A stretch of 10,781 nucleotides of DNA from Pedobacter sp. (lineage in GTDB: Bacteria; Bacteroidota; Bacteroidia; Sphingobacteriales; Sphingobacteriaceae). The stretch spans positions 1-10,781 of the forward strand of contig JASLGV010000153.1 of the NCBI GenBank assembly GCA_030149995.1, given 5' to 3'. The notes beneath the pieces were generated by a model, which saw only the letters and a list, made by a program, of their open reading frames with translations, searched no databases and had not been told where the DNA came from. The position numbers were made by a program, and so were the translations under genes. This document shows positions 1 to 7,236 of this stretch, one piece after another; the first letter of the stretch is position 1, and each line of letters opens with the position of its first letter.

Positions 1-530
1 GTGATACGGCCGATATTATTGAAGCAAAAGGTGTGGAACGTACCCTTGAAAAAATGAAACAGGCCAAGCTGATTATTTATATGGCAGATCCCGGGCAGGC
101 CATTGCAGAAATTGAAGAGCAGATTGCGGAATTGCAAAAGCTTGAGATTCCTTACCTGGTGCTGGTCAATAAATCAGATCTCCTGGAAGTAGATGGACGT
201 AATGCATTTAAGCAGCTGGAAGTCGAATTTATTTCAGCACGTGATAAACACGGAATAGATGAACTTAAAAAAACACTGTTGCGCAAGGTCAATCTTCATC
301 ACATCAATACCAGCGAAACATTGGTTACCAACATACGCCATGTAGAAGCCTTAAAACAAACACAGAATGCTTTACAGCGTGTACTGGAAAATGTAAACAA
401 TCCCGTTACATCTGACTTTTTAGCGATGGATATTAAACAAGCTTTACATTACCTTGGCGAAATTACCGGAACCGTTACAACCGATGATTTACTGGAGAAT
501 ATCTTTACAAAGTTTTGTATTGGCAAGTAA
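1..530 (+). CDS. mnmE: tRNA modification GTPase MnmE, 3' part only
   Basis: The gene enters from the left edge; the reading frame is open from base 3 and the visible part is about 175 residues. MnmE works with MnmG to place a (carboxymethyl)aminomethyl group on U34 of certain tRNAs, using GTP, in the cytoplasm. The window opens just after the G3/switch II region, with DTADIIEAKGVERT. The G4 motif NKSD is at bases 168-179, and a G5-like SAR (usually SAK) is at 234-242. The protein ends in FCIGK: this C-terminal CxGK, with its conserved cysteine (codon at 516-518), is the MnmE hallmark. The N-terminal folate-binding domain and the P-loop lie outside the window. A strong terminator follows at once, so mnmE is the last gene of its transcript. 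Nothing in the visible part looks broken. Confidence 0.96.
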   Translation, partial: DTADIIEAKGVERTLEKMKQAKLIIYMADPGQAIAEIEEQIAELQKLEIPYLVLVNKSDLLEVDGRNAFKQLEVEFISARDKHGIDELKKTLLRKVNLHHINTSETLVTNIRHVEALKQTQNALQRVLENVNNPVTSDFLAMDIKQALHYLGEITGTVTTDDLLENIFTKFCIGK

Positions 531-563
531 AGTTTTATAAACATAAATAGTTAAGCCCAACAC

Positions 564-608
564 AAAAAGACAAGCAATTTACTGTAAGTAAACCACTTGT
601 CTTTTTTT
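564..608 (+). terminator. Rho-independent terminator after mnmE
   Basis: A perfect 11-bp stem pairs AAAAAGACAAG (564-574) with CTTGTCTTTTT (596-606), and the T run continues to 608. Inside the 21-nt loop a second perfect 6-bp stem (TTTACT 578-583 with AGTAAA 587-592) closes a GTA triloop. It lies 34 nt after the mnmE stop. The A tract on the left could let it also act on the other strand. The remaining gap to 816 (609-816) is A/T-rich and holds no convincing gene or promoter. Confidence 0.85.
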
Positions 609-816
609 ACCTTGTTTTTCAATTATAAAGTATTCTGAATAACAGATTCAATAATAACGCTGAAAGATTTTTATTGATTACCATAAAAACGATCAAAATC
701 CCCTCATCTTTTTAAGGTTCCCTGCTTCTAAAGCAAATTTCATGATGCTGTTTCTGTATGAACCAGCAAACATTTAGGGTTCATTGTATGTTTAATCCGA
801 AACTAAAAAACTTTTT

Positions 817-1944
817 ATGACCAACAATTTTCCTCTTACGGTTAAAAGAGCCATAGAATTATTAGGATTAATTGCCATTGTGACCGTGATTGTAATCGGA
901 CAGGATATTATTATGCCTATTTTGATGGCCTTTTTCATCAGCATTATGCTGCTGCCTGTTTATCGTTTTCTTCGCAACAGAAAAGTTCCTGAGTCACTTT
1001 CCATTGTTATTCCCATTATCCTGGTGGCCATGTTTGTTGCCTTGCTTGTATGGTTTTTCTCGGCACAGGTGGCCGACCTGGTAAAGGATTTTCCGCAAAT
1101 TAAGAAAAACGTTTCCCTGCACCTAACCAGCCTGAGCGAATGGGTAAGCCGCAAAACGAATTATTCAACATCCGAACAGCTTAAATTTATAGACCAGAAA
1201 GGAAACGACTTGTTAAACCTGGCCGGTAAAGTTGCCGGTGGTGCAGCTGTAACCCTGAGCTCGGTATTTGTTTTTATTGGTTTACTGCCCATATACATCT
1301 ACCTGATTATGTTTTATAAAGATATTTTATTGCGTTTTACCTTTATGTGGTTTAAATCAGATCACCATCCTAAAGTGAAGGAAGCTGTTTTTGAAACCGA
1401 AAACATGATAAAAAGCTACCTGATTGGTCTTTTGATACAAATAAGTTATATGACCATTTTACTGGGTGGAATTTTAATGCTGTTCGGGATTAAGCACGCC
1501 CTGCTCATCGGAATTATCTTTGCCCTTTTAAACCTGATTCCATATGTAGGTGCTTTAATCGGAAACATTATCGGCGTATTGCTTACTTTAACTTCTTCGC
1601 AAGAACTATGGCCGGTTGTTACCGTTCTGGGCGTAATTGCTTTTGTTCAGTTTTTAGACAACAACATTCTGATGCCCAGAATTGTAGGCTCAAAGGTTAA
1701 AATAAATGCCCTCTTTGCCATATTGGGTGTATTTGTTGGCGGAAGTATAGCGGGTGTTTCAGGTATGTTCCTCGCCTTACCTATTATTGCAGTACTCAAA
1801 ATTATTTTCGACCGTACAGAAATGTTCAAACACTGGGGCGTACTGCTGGGTGATGAAAGACCAGCTAAAAGCCCGATGCTGTTTTCCGGTTTCAGGAAGA
1901 AAAAAGGTGTGCCTTTAAAATCAGGCTTACAAAAAGAAATCTAA
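817..1944 (+). CDS. AI-2E family membrane transporter (PF01594 type)
   Basis: This is a 375-residue inner-membrane protein of the AI-2E/YdiK/PerM family. Known members have been linked to autoinducer-2 export or Na+(Li+)/H+ antiport, so the name does not fix the substrate. Hydrophobic segments lie near residues 12-45 (probably two helices), 61-82, 146-167, 200-224, 228-258, 264-280 and 298-330. A long soluble stretch (about 83-145) separates the N-terminal helices from the core, as is usual for the family. Family signatures are LNLIPYVGALIGNIIG (about 238-253) and the QFLDNNILMPRIVG block (278-291), followed by a glycine-rich GVFVGGSIAGVSG (304-316). The C-terminus is basic (KKK at 361-363). 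Length is normal. The start at 817 follows an A/T-rich leader with no clear Shine-Dalgarno. It stands alone between two terminators. The family call is firm; the transported compound is unknown. Confidence 0.9.
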   Translation: MTNNFPLTVKRAIELLGLIAIVTVIVIGQDIIMPILMAFFISIMLLPVYRFLRNRKVPESLSIVIPIILVAMFVALLVWFFSAQVADLVKDFPQIKKNVSLHLTSLSEWVSRKTNYSTSEQLKFIDQKGNDLLNLAGKVAGGAAVTLSSVFVFIGLLPIYIYLIMFYKDILLRFTFMWFKSDHHPKVKEAVFETENMIKSYLIGLLIQISYMTILLGGILMLFGIKHALLIGIIFALLNLIPYVGALIGNIIGVLLTLTSSQELWPVVTVLGVIAFVQFLDNNILMPRIVGSKVKINALFAILGVFVGGSIAGVSGMFLALPIIAVLKIIFDRTEMFKHWGVLLGDERPAKSPMLFSGFRKKKGVPLKSGLQKEI

Positions 1945-1971
1945 CTCCTTTTTTAAGGTAGATCATCCTTC

Positions 1972-2007
1972 AAGACCGTATCTGTATCAGCTACGGTCTT
2001 ATTTTTT
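1972..2007 (+). terminator. Terminator after the AI-2E gene
   Basis: AAGACCGTA (1972-1980) pairs perfectly with TACGGTCTT (1992-2000), a 9-bp stem. The loop can add a CTG/CAG mini-stem (1982-1984 with 1988-1990) after one mismatch. A T6 run follows at 2002-2007. There is no T run on the other side, so it should act on the plus strand only and would not stop the converging TauE/SafE transcript. Confidence 0.8.
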
Positions 2008-2018
2008 ATATAACAATT

Positions 2019-2783
2019 TTAACGTAGAAAAATATCGTAAGCAAATCGCACAATCGTTATAAAAACAACCAGCAGGAAAAAGATGCGGATAAATTTATTG
2101 CCTTTTAACAAAGCTAACCTGGCTCCGAGGGTGGCTCCGGCAACATTAAAAACAGCCATTGGAATGGCGTATTTGTATAAAATATGTCCGGTATAACTAA
2201 AATACAGGATCGCTGCGAGGTTGGTTGCCAGGTTTACAATTTTGGCATGTGCACTGGCGCCTATAAAGTCGAAACCCAATACGGCTACAAAAATTAACAC
2301 CAGAAAAGATCCGGCCCCGGGCCCGATCAAACCATCGTAGAAACCAATCAGCAATCCAAAAATGCCGGCTAAAAAAAGTTGTTTGATTAAGGAGTGATTA
2401 CGCTCCTGCCGCACACCAAACTGCTTGTTAAAAAATGTATAAAGCGCTACCGCGATCAGCACAACCAGAATAACCGGCCGGATAACAGCGTTATCAAGCA
2501 TGCTTACCAGAAAAGCACCCGAAAATGCGCCTCCAAAGGCACAAATTACACAGAAAACTAAAACTTTATAGTTTAGCTTTACCTTACGGGAATACTTATA
2601 GGCAGCAACAGCTGTACCTGCAAAAGAAGGGATTTTAGTGGTTCCCAACAGGGAAGCCACCGGGTATTGAGGCAGTATAAGCAAAGTGGCGGGGGTTTGC
2701 AACAAGCCCCCGCCACCTACAATTGCATCTATAAAGCCAGCTGCAAAAGCAGCCAGGCAAAGCCAGATAAGTTCCTGCCACAT
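2019..2783 (-). CDS. TauE/SafE (YfcA-like) membrane transporter
   Basis: This is a 254-residue polytopic membrane protein of the TauE/SafE family (PF01925). Members are associated with export or import of sulfite, sulfoacetate and related anions, but most, including E. coli YfcA, have no proven substrate. The two-fold internal repeat is visible: half 1 has GFIDAIVGGGGLLQTPA (16-32) and GTTKIPSFAGT (48-58); half 2 has GFYDGLIGPGAGSFLV (147-162) and ASAHAKIVNLATNLAA (176-191). Length fits the family (about 250). The ATG at 2783-2781 lies 3 nt after the argS stop, so the two genes are almost certainly co-transcribed and perhaps translationally coupled. No function linked to arginine or tRNA charging can be inferred from that. 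No terminator is evident between its stop and the convergent AI-2E gene. Family call firm, substrate unknown. Confidence 0.9.
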   Translation of the reverse strand: MWQELIWLCLAAFAAGFIDAIVGGGGLLQTPATLLILPQYPVASLLGTTKIPSFAGTAVAAYKYSRKVKLNYKVLVFCVICAFGGAFSGAFLVSMLDNAVIRPVILVVLIAVALYTFFNKQFGVRQERNHSLIKQLFLAGIFGLLIGFYDGLIGPGAGSFLVLIFVAVLGFDFIGASAHAKIVNLATNLAAILYFSYTGHILYKYAIPMAVFNVAGATLGARLALLKGNKFIRIFFLLVVFITIVRFAYDIFLR

Positions 2784-2786
2784 GTC

Positions 2787-4559
2787 TTACATGCGCTCGG
2801 GTACGGTAATACCCAAAACCAGCATGCCCGCCTTTAAAATATCGGCTGTTTTTTTACTTAAGTTCAGTCTGAGCTGCTTCTCTTCTTCGTTTTCTGTTTT
2901 TACAATTGGTGGCACCTCATGGTAAAACTTATTAAACAGTTTAGCCAGCTCATATAAATAATTGGCCAAACTTGCCGGACTGTATGCCTTCGCAGCCGTT
3001 TCCAGCTCTGCCGGATATTTTGCCAGCAACATAATCATTTCTACCTCTACCGGAAGCAATTGATTGTAATCAGCGCCGTTAACCTTAAATGCGTAATTTG
3101 CCTTGCTTAACAACGATTTGATACGGGCATGCGTGTATTGAATAAACGGTCCTGTATTTCCCTGAAAGTCGATACTTTCATTCGGATCAAACAGCAATCG
3201 TTTCTTCGGTTCGACCTTTAACAGGAAGTATTTCAAAGCACCCAGGCCAATCTGCTGATACAGGCTTTCTTTATATTTGTCTGTAAAATCGTTTATTTTA
3301 CCCAGTTCTTCTGTTTTCTGACGGGCAGTTGCAACCATGTCTTCGATCAGTTCATCGGCATCTACAACGGTTCCTTCACGGCTCTTCATTTTACCATTTG
3401 GTAAATCTACCATGCCATAAGAAAGGTGATAAAGTCCTTTTGCCCAGTCTTTACCCAGTTTATCCAGGATGAGGAACAACACTTTAAAATGATAATCCTG
3501 CTCATTCCCAACCACATAGATAGATTCGTCCATTTTAAAATCGTCGAACTTTTTCTGAGCAGTACCCAGATCCTGCGTAATATAAACCGAAGTACCATCG
3601 GCACGCAAAACAAGTTTCTGATCCAGTCCGTCGGCTGTTAGATCAATCCATACTGAACCATCGTCTTTTTTAAAGAAAACGCCTTTTTCAAGACCTTCTT
3701 CTACCGTATCTTTTCCCAGTAAATAGGTATTGCTTTCGTAATAAAACTGGTCGAAATCTACCCCAAGATTTTTGTAGGTAACTTCAAAACCTGCGTATAC
3801 CCAGCTGTTCATTTTTTCCCAAAGGGCAATTACTTCGGCATTGCCAGATTCCCAGCGTTGCAACATCTGCTGCGCTTCTTTAATTAAAGGCGCATTTTTC
3901 TTTGCTTCCTCTTCGGTTTGCCCTTCCGCTTTCAGCGCATCAATCTCCTTTTTATATTCCTTATCAAATACCACATAGTATTTCCCAACCAGGTGATCTC
4001 CTTTTAAGCCGGTACTTTCGGGTGTTTCGCCATGGCACCATTTTTGCCAGGCCAGCATCGATTTACAAATGTGTATACCACGGTCGTTAACCAGGTTAAC
4101 TTTGATTACCTCATAGCCATAAGCTTCCAGCAATGCAGCTACCGAATAGCCCAGTAAATTGTTACGGACATGCCCCAGGTGCAGCGGCTTATTGGTATTG
4201 GGCGAAGAATACTCAACCATTACCTTTTTTCCATTCGGCTTAAACACACCGAAATCATCGTTAAGAATTTCTGTATTCAGCAACGATAAAAAATAATGTT
4301 CCGAGATGTTCAGGTTTAAAAAACCTTTAACCACATTAAATCCGGTAATATTTTCTGAATTTTTAACAAGGTATTCACCTAAATCTGCCGCAGTTTGTTC
4401 AGGCGATTTCTTACTATATTTTATAATCGGAAAGGTTACAATCGTCGCCTGACCTTCAAATTCCTTACGTGTTTCCTGTATATTAATCAACCCTTCGGCC
4501 AATTCTGTCCCATAAAGTTCCTTTACAGCCTTGAGTGTTTCAGCAATAATAAAATTCAT
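2787..4559 (-). CDS. argS: Arginyl-tRNA synthetase
   Basis: This class I aminoacyl-tRNA synthetase attaches arginine to tRNA-Arg using ATP in the cytoplasm. Starting at the ATG at 4559-4557 the protein has 590 residues, MNFIIAETLK to ITVPERM. The order is: N-terminal tRNA-binding domain (about 1-100), the HIGH-type signature as HLGH (127-130, within SPNTNKPLHLGHVRNN), the Rossmann catalytic core, the KMSK-equivalent loop KMKSREGTVV (390-399), then the DALR anticodon-binding domain starting near TGPFIQYTHARI (469-480). A degenerate loop in place of KMSK is normal for ArgRS. A GTG at 4604 would add 15 residues, but that stretch is not ArgRS-like and overlaps the likely promoter, so I reject it. 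It is co-transcribed with the TauE/SafE gene and divergent from the arginine deiminase-type gene. Confidence 0.97.
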   Translation of the reverse strand: MNFIIAETLKAVKELYGTELAEGLINIQETRKEFEGQATIVTFPIIKYSKKSPEQTAADLGEYLVKNSENITGFNVVKGFLNLNISEHYFLSLLNTEILNDDFGVFKPNGKKVMVEYSSPNTNKPLHLGHVRNNLLGYSVAALLEAYGYEVIKVNLVNDRGIHICKSMLAWQKWCHGETPESTGLKGDHLVGKYYVVFDKEYKKEIDALKAEGQTEEEAKKNAPLIKEAQQMLQRWESGNAEVIALWEKMNSWVYAGFEVTYKNLGVDFDQFYYESNTYLLGKDTVEEGLEKGVFFKKDDGSVWIDLTADGLDQKLVLRADGTSVYITQDLGTAQKKFDDFKMDESIYVVGNEQDYHFKVLFLILDKLGKDWAKGLYHLSYGMVDLPNGKMKSREGTVVDADELIEDMVATARQKTEELGKINDFTDKYKESLYQQIGLGALKYFLLKVEPKKRLLFDPNESIDFQGNTGPFIQYTHARIKSLLSKANYAFKVNGADYNQLLPVEVEMIMLLAKYPAELETAAKAYSPASLANYLYELAKLFNKFYHEVPPIVKTENEEEKQLRLNLSKKTADILKAGMLVLGITVPERM

Positions 4560-4562
4560 GTC

Positions 4563-4593
4563 CAAAAATATATAAAAAACGTGGAAGCTGAAA
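4563..4593 (-). promoter_or_regulatory. Probable argS promoter, close to the start codon
   Basis: On the minus strand TATTTTTG (4570-4563) matches the Bacteroidota -7 consensus TAnnTTTG exactly. TTTC (4593-4590), one base off the -33 consensus TTTG, lies 19 bp upstream, the same spacing as in the divergent promoter. The -7 box ends only 3 nt before the ATG at 4559, so transcription would begin at or next to the start codon. That is either a leaderless mRNA or a chance match in A/T-rich DNA. Confidence 0.4.
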
Positions 4594-4654
4594 GATAGCG
4601 CCACGAATTAAACCAGATACCTGAGTGGTGTACACGTCATATCCAGACTTTGCG

Positions 4655-4685
4655 TTTGATACTCCGTTTATTTCTGATAGCTTTG
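4655..4685 (+). promoter_or_regulatory. Bacteroidota sigma promoter for the arginine-degradation operon
   Basis: TTTG at 4655-4658, a 19-bp spacer and TAGCTTTG at 4678-4685 match the -33/-7 consensus (TTTG, TAnnTTTG) of the Bacteroidota primary sigma factor exactly. Transcription should start near 4690-4692, giving a leader of about 12 nt before the ATG at 4704. It also decides the start codon: the upstream ATG at 4650 lies before the predicted transcript start. Confidence 0.75.
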
Positions 4686-4703
4686 CATACGAGATACCAA
4701 TTT

Positions 4704-6149
4704 ATGAGCAAGCAGAACCATGATTTTAAAGTAGGTGTAAACACCGAAGTTGGCCGATTACGTAAATTATTGATTCACAGTCCGGATAGCGGACTGGGTA
4801 AAGTAGTACCTTCTAAAGCACAAGACTGGCTTTTTGAAGACATTGTGCACCTCGATACCATCCGTAAAGACGAGTACGATTATTATGTTAAACTACTGAT
4901 GTATTTCCTGGATCCCGAAAAAATTAAAGGGAAACTTGCTCACGTAGATGCAGAAAGTTCGGATCGTGGATTTTATAAACCCAATCACCCGGATTTTCAC
5001 AACTCAGATTCGGTCGTCGAAGTTCAGAACCTGTTAAGTGAAATACTGGAGCAAGAGTCTATCCGTAAAAAACTGGTTGCAGCGGTTGCAGCGATAGAAG
5101 GTTGCACCTATAAATTGCAAATGAAACTGGCAGCCACCAAACCACAGGAACTGGCAGAAATTTTTATCTCAGGTACCTTGGCGGATGATACCATGATCTT
5201 TGCACCCATTCCGAATTTAATTTTTACCCGGGATGTGGGCACCACCATTAACAACCATATTTTATTAAATAAACCAGCCAAAAAAGCAAGGGTTAGGGAA
5301 ACCCTCCTGATGCGTTATATTTTCTTTAACCACCCTATTTTTGAGGCTTACCGCGAAAATGTTCTCGAAATACCGGATCCAACCCAGCACTTTTTAAGAC
5401 CGGGTGATGAACCAGAATTCCGGACCACTTTAGAAGGTGGCGATGTAATGATGGTGAGTCCGAACCACGTACTGATTGGCTGTAGCGAGAGAACTTCTGA
5501 AGAAGGTGCCAACGAGGCCATCAGATTGCTGTTTGATAACAATGTGGTAGAAAAAGTAACTGTGGTAAAAATACCAAGCAAACGCGATTACATGCACCTG
5601 GACACCGTTTTTACGCAGGTTAAACGCAATACCTGGGTGATTCTGAATTCCATTGCACATTCTCCGAAATACAATCCGCATGAGCCGATTAACTTTTTAA
5701 AAGAACCTGAAAGACTGGAAACAACCACCGCCATTCAGTTTAGTAAAAGCAACCCCGGCCAACCGAAATATTTTGAACATGTAGAGGCGCTGCTGAACGA
5801 CATTAGCCAGAACGATCTGAACAGTACCGAGCCAACTAAAATAATCTACAGCGGCAACAACCAGTTCCCATACGATTCAAGAGAGCAGTGGACCGACTCC
5901 TGCAACTTGCTTGCTTTAAAAGAAGGCGTTGTACTGGGTTATGATCGTAATGATAAAACAGTAGAAGCTTTTAAAGAAAATGGTTTCAACGTAGTAAATG
6001 TAAAAGACCTGATCCAGGATCTGGAAAGTGGAAAAGCAGATGCAGAAACCCTTACCGATACGCTGATCCTGATGCCTTCGGCAGAATTATCGAGAGCAAG
6101 AGGTGGTTTCCATTGTATGAGTCTGCCGCTTTTAAGAGATCATATTTAA
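4704..6149 (+). CDS. Arginine deiminase-type guanidino-modifying enzyme
   Basis: This 481-residue cytoplasmic protein has the pentein fold of the arginine deiminase/amidinotransferase superfamily. The expected reaction is arginine + water to citrulline + ammonia. All catalytic positions of P. aeruginosa ArcA have counterparts: D177 in FTRD (ArcA D166), E244 in LEGGDV (E224), H298 and D300 in HLDTVF (H278, D280) and the nucleophile C471 in GGFHCMSLPL (C406). It is longer than the usual 405-420 residues. The offset to ArcA grows from 11-20 residues up to the HLD motif to 65 at the cysteine, so about 45 extra residues sit between His and Cys. The start at 4704 (MSKQNHDF) is chosen because the promoter ends at 4685; the longer form from 4650 adds 18 hydrophobic, unrelated residues. 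The ctlX-like gene follows 19 nt later in the same operon. Superfamily and chemistry are well supported; deiminase versus amidinotransferase or dihydrolase is not settled by sequence alone. Confidence 0.85.
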   Translation: MSKQNHDFKVGVNTEVGRLRKLLIHSPDSGLGKVVPSKAQDWLFEDIVHLDTIRKDEYDYYVKLLMYFLDPEKIKGKLAHVDAESSDRGFYKPNHPDFHNSDSVVEVQNLLSEILEQESIRKKLVAAVAAIEGCTYKLQMKLAATKPQELAEIFISGTLADDTMIFAPIPNLIFTRDVGTTINNHILLNKPAKKARVRETLLMRYIFFNHPIFEAYRENVLEIPDPTQHFLRPGDEPEFRTTLEGGDVMMVSPNHVLIGCSERTSEEGANEAIRLLFDNNVVEKVTVVKIPSKRDYMHLDTVFTQVKRNTWVILNSIAHSPKYNPHEPINFLKEPERLETTTAIQFSKSNPGQPKYFEHVEALLNDISQNDLNSTEPTKIIYSGNNQFPYDSREQWTDSCNLLALKEGVVLGYDRNDKTVEAFKENGFNVVNVKDLIQDLESGKADAETLTDTLILMPSAELSRARGGFHCMSLPLLRDHI

Positions 6150-6168
6150 TCCGCTAAAGTAATTTATA

Positions 6169-7092
6169 ATGCAGACCATGCAAAGTACTTCTCACCTTCT
6201 AATGATCCGGCCCGTTGATTTTAAGTTCAATGTTCAAACAGCTGTAAATAATAAATTTCAGGAAGCATCGGCCGAAAAAGATGTACAACAGGCCGCTCTA
6301 AAAGAATTTGATGATTTTGTAGCCCTGCTGCAAAAAAACGGCCTGGATATAACCGTTGTAAATGATACCCTGGAACCGGAAACCCCTGATTCCATTTTCC
6401 CGAACAACTGGATCTCCCTGCACAACGATGGGACGGTATTCCTCTACCCGATGTTTTCAGAAAACCGTCGCTTAGAACGTCGGAAAGATATTCTGCAAAA
6501 ACTGGAGCAGTCTTTTACCATCGAACAGGTTAAAGATTTAAGTGCTTATGAACAAAAGCATGTTTTTCTGGAAGGCACCGGCAGTATGGTCCTGGACCGT
6601 ACCTATAAAGTAGCTTATGCCTGCCTGTCGGTACGCACCGATCTTACTGTCTTAAACGATTTTTGCAGTCAGTCGGGTTATACAGCCCTAACATTTACAG
6701 CTGTAGATGCAGGTGGTTTCCCCATTTACCACACCAACGTAATGATGTGCATAGCAGATCAGTTTGCTGTAATCTGCCTGGAATCTGTACCGGATAAAGC
6801 CGATCAAGAAAAGATCCGCCAGAAATTAACCGAAACAGGTAAAGAGATTATTGAAATCAGCCTTGACCAGATGAATCATTTTGCAGGCAACATGCTGCAG
6901 GTTTCCAATAAAGACGGTCAAAATTTACTGGTTATGTCTGAACAGGCATACCGTTCTTTAACTGCCGCACAAATTTCAAAACTGGAACAATACAATCCCT
7001 TAATTTATGCACCGCTTTATACCATTGAAAAAAATGGTGGTGGCAGCGCCCGGTGTATGCTGGCCGAAATTCACTTGCCCGGCAAGTCTTAA
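6169..7092 (+). CDS. ctlX: CtlX-type citrulline hydrolase (ureidase), pentein fold
   Basis: This 307-residue protein resembles Francisella CtlX, a member of the guanidino-group-modifying superfamily that converts citrulline to ornithine, CO2 and ammonia. Visible motifs: PDSIFPNNWISLH (73-85), LEGTGSMVLDR (134-144) with the probable acidic residue E135, IYHTNVMM (186-193) with the probable catalytic H188, QMNHFAGNMLQ (234-244), and GGGSARCMLAE (290-300) with the nucleophile C296. Length is usual for the group. It starts 19 nt after the deiminase-type gene with no promoter between, so it is the second gene of that operon and would use the first enzyme's product. A second in-frame ATG at 6178 is equally plausible as the start. 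Related proteins exist whose substrate has not been shown, so the citrulline assignment rests on family resemblance plus context. Confidence 0.82.
   Translation: MQTMQSTSHLLMIRPVDFKFNVQTAVNNKFQEASAEKDVQQAALKEFDDFVALLQKNGLDITVVNDTLEPETPDSIFPNNWISLHNDGTVFLYPMFSENRRLERRKDILQKLEQSFTIEQVKDLSAYEQKHVFLEGTGSMVLDRTYKVAYACLSVRTDLTVLNDFCSQSGYTALTFTAVDAGGFPIYHTNVMMCIADQFAVICLESVPDKADQEKIRQKLTETGKEIIEISLDQMNHFAGNMLQVSNKDGQNLLVMSEQAYRSLTAAQISKLEQYNPLIYAPLYTIEKNGGGSARCMLAEIHLPGKS
7073..7087. repeat. Short dyad over the ctlX stop region
   Basis: ACTTGC (7073-7078) pairs with GCAAGT (7082-7087) around a CCG triloop. It covers the last sense codons of ctlX and ends 2 nt before the stop codon. It has no T run and is not a terminator by itself; it may protect the mRNA 3' end or be coincidental. 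Confidence 0.35.
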
Positions 7093-7115
7093 AATCTGTA
7101 GCATTACATACAAAA

Positions 7116-7165
7116 CCGGGCAGCAAACTTTTAACCAAACTGGAGGCTGCCCGGGAAATATTTTT
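7116..7165 (+). terminator. Probable terminator of the deiminase-ctlX operon
   Basis: CCGGGCAGC (7116-7124) and GCTGCCCGG (7146-7154) form a perfect, very GC-rich 9-bp stem with a 21-nt loop, starting 24 nt after the ctlX stop. The trailing sequence GAAATATTTTT is T-rich but not a clean T run. Position and stem strength favour a terminator; an attenuator-like or mRNA-stabilising role is possible. Confidence 0.55.
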
Positions 7166-7188
7166 AAGCATCCCCGCTCCTAAAATAC

Positions 7189-7236
7189 CCGGCAATTGTC
7201 TGCTGCATAATTTCCGGCTTTTAATTGCTTTTTTTT
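7189..7236 (+). terminator. Second terminator-like structure with a T8 run
   Basis: Two competing folds precede a T8 run at 7229-7236. One pairs CCGGcAATT (7189-7197) with AATTtCCGG (about 7208-7216), 4 + 4 bp around one mismatch. The other pairs GCAATT (7192-7197) with AATTGC (7223-7228), directly against the T run. Together with the stronger stem just upstream this suggests two-stage termination. No gene lies in 7093-7418; from 7237 to about 7385 I see only A/T-rich DNA without a clear signal. Confidence 0.4.

Noticed and set aside
787..794. TATGTTTA as a -7 box for the AI-2E gene
   Set aside because: One mismatch to TAnnTTTG and no TTTG or TTG at 19-22 bp upstream; too weak to list.
3426..4090. 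Plus-strand open frames inside argS (3426-3641, 3902-4090)
   Set aside because: They are antisense to a clearly functional argS with no recognisable protein content.
4560..4604. Upstream GTG start adding 15 residues to ArgS
   Set aside because: The added residues are not ArgRS-like and the likely promoter lies inside the stretch.
4560..4703. T-box leader or classical ARG-box operator near argS
   Set aside because: The argS leader would be too short for a T-box, and I find no pair of ARG-box-like sites; only an 8-bp palindrome is present.
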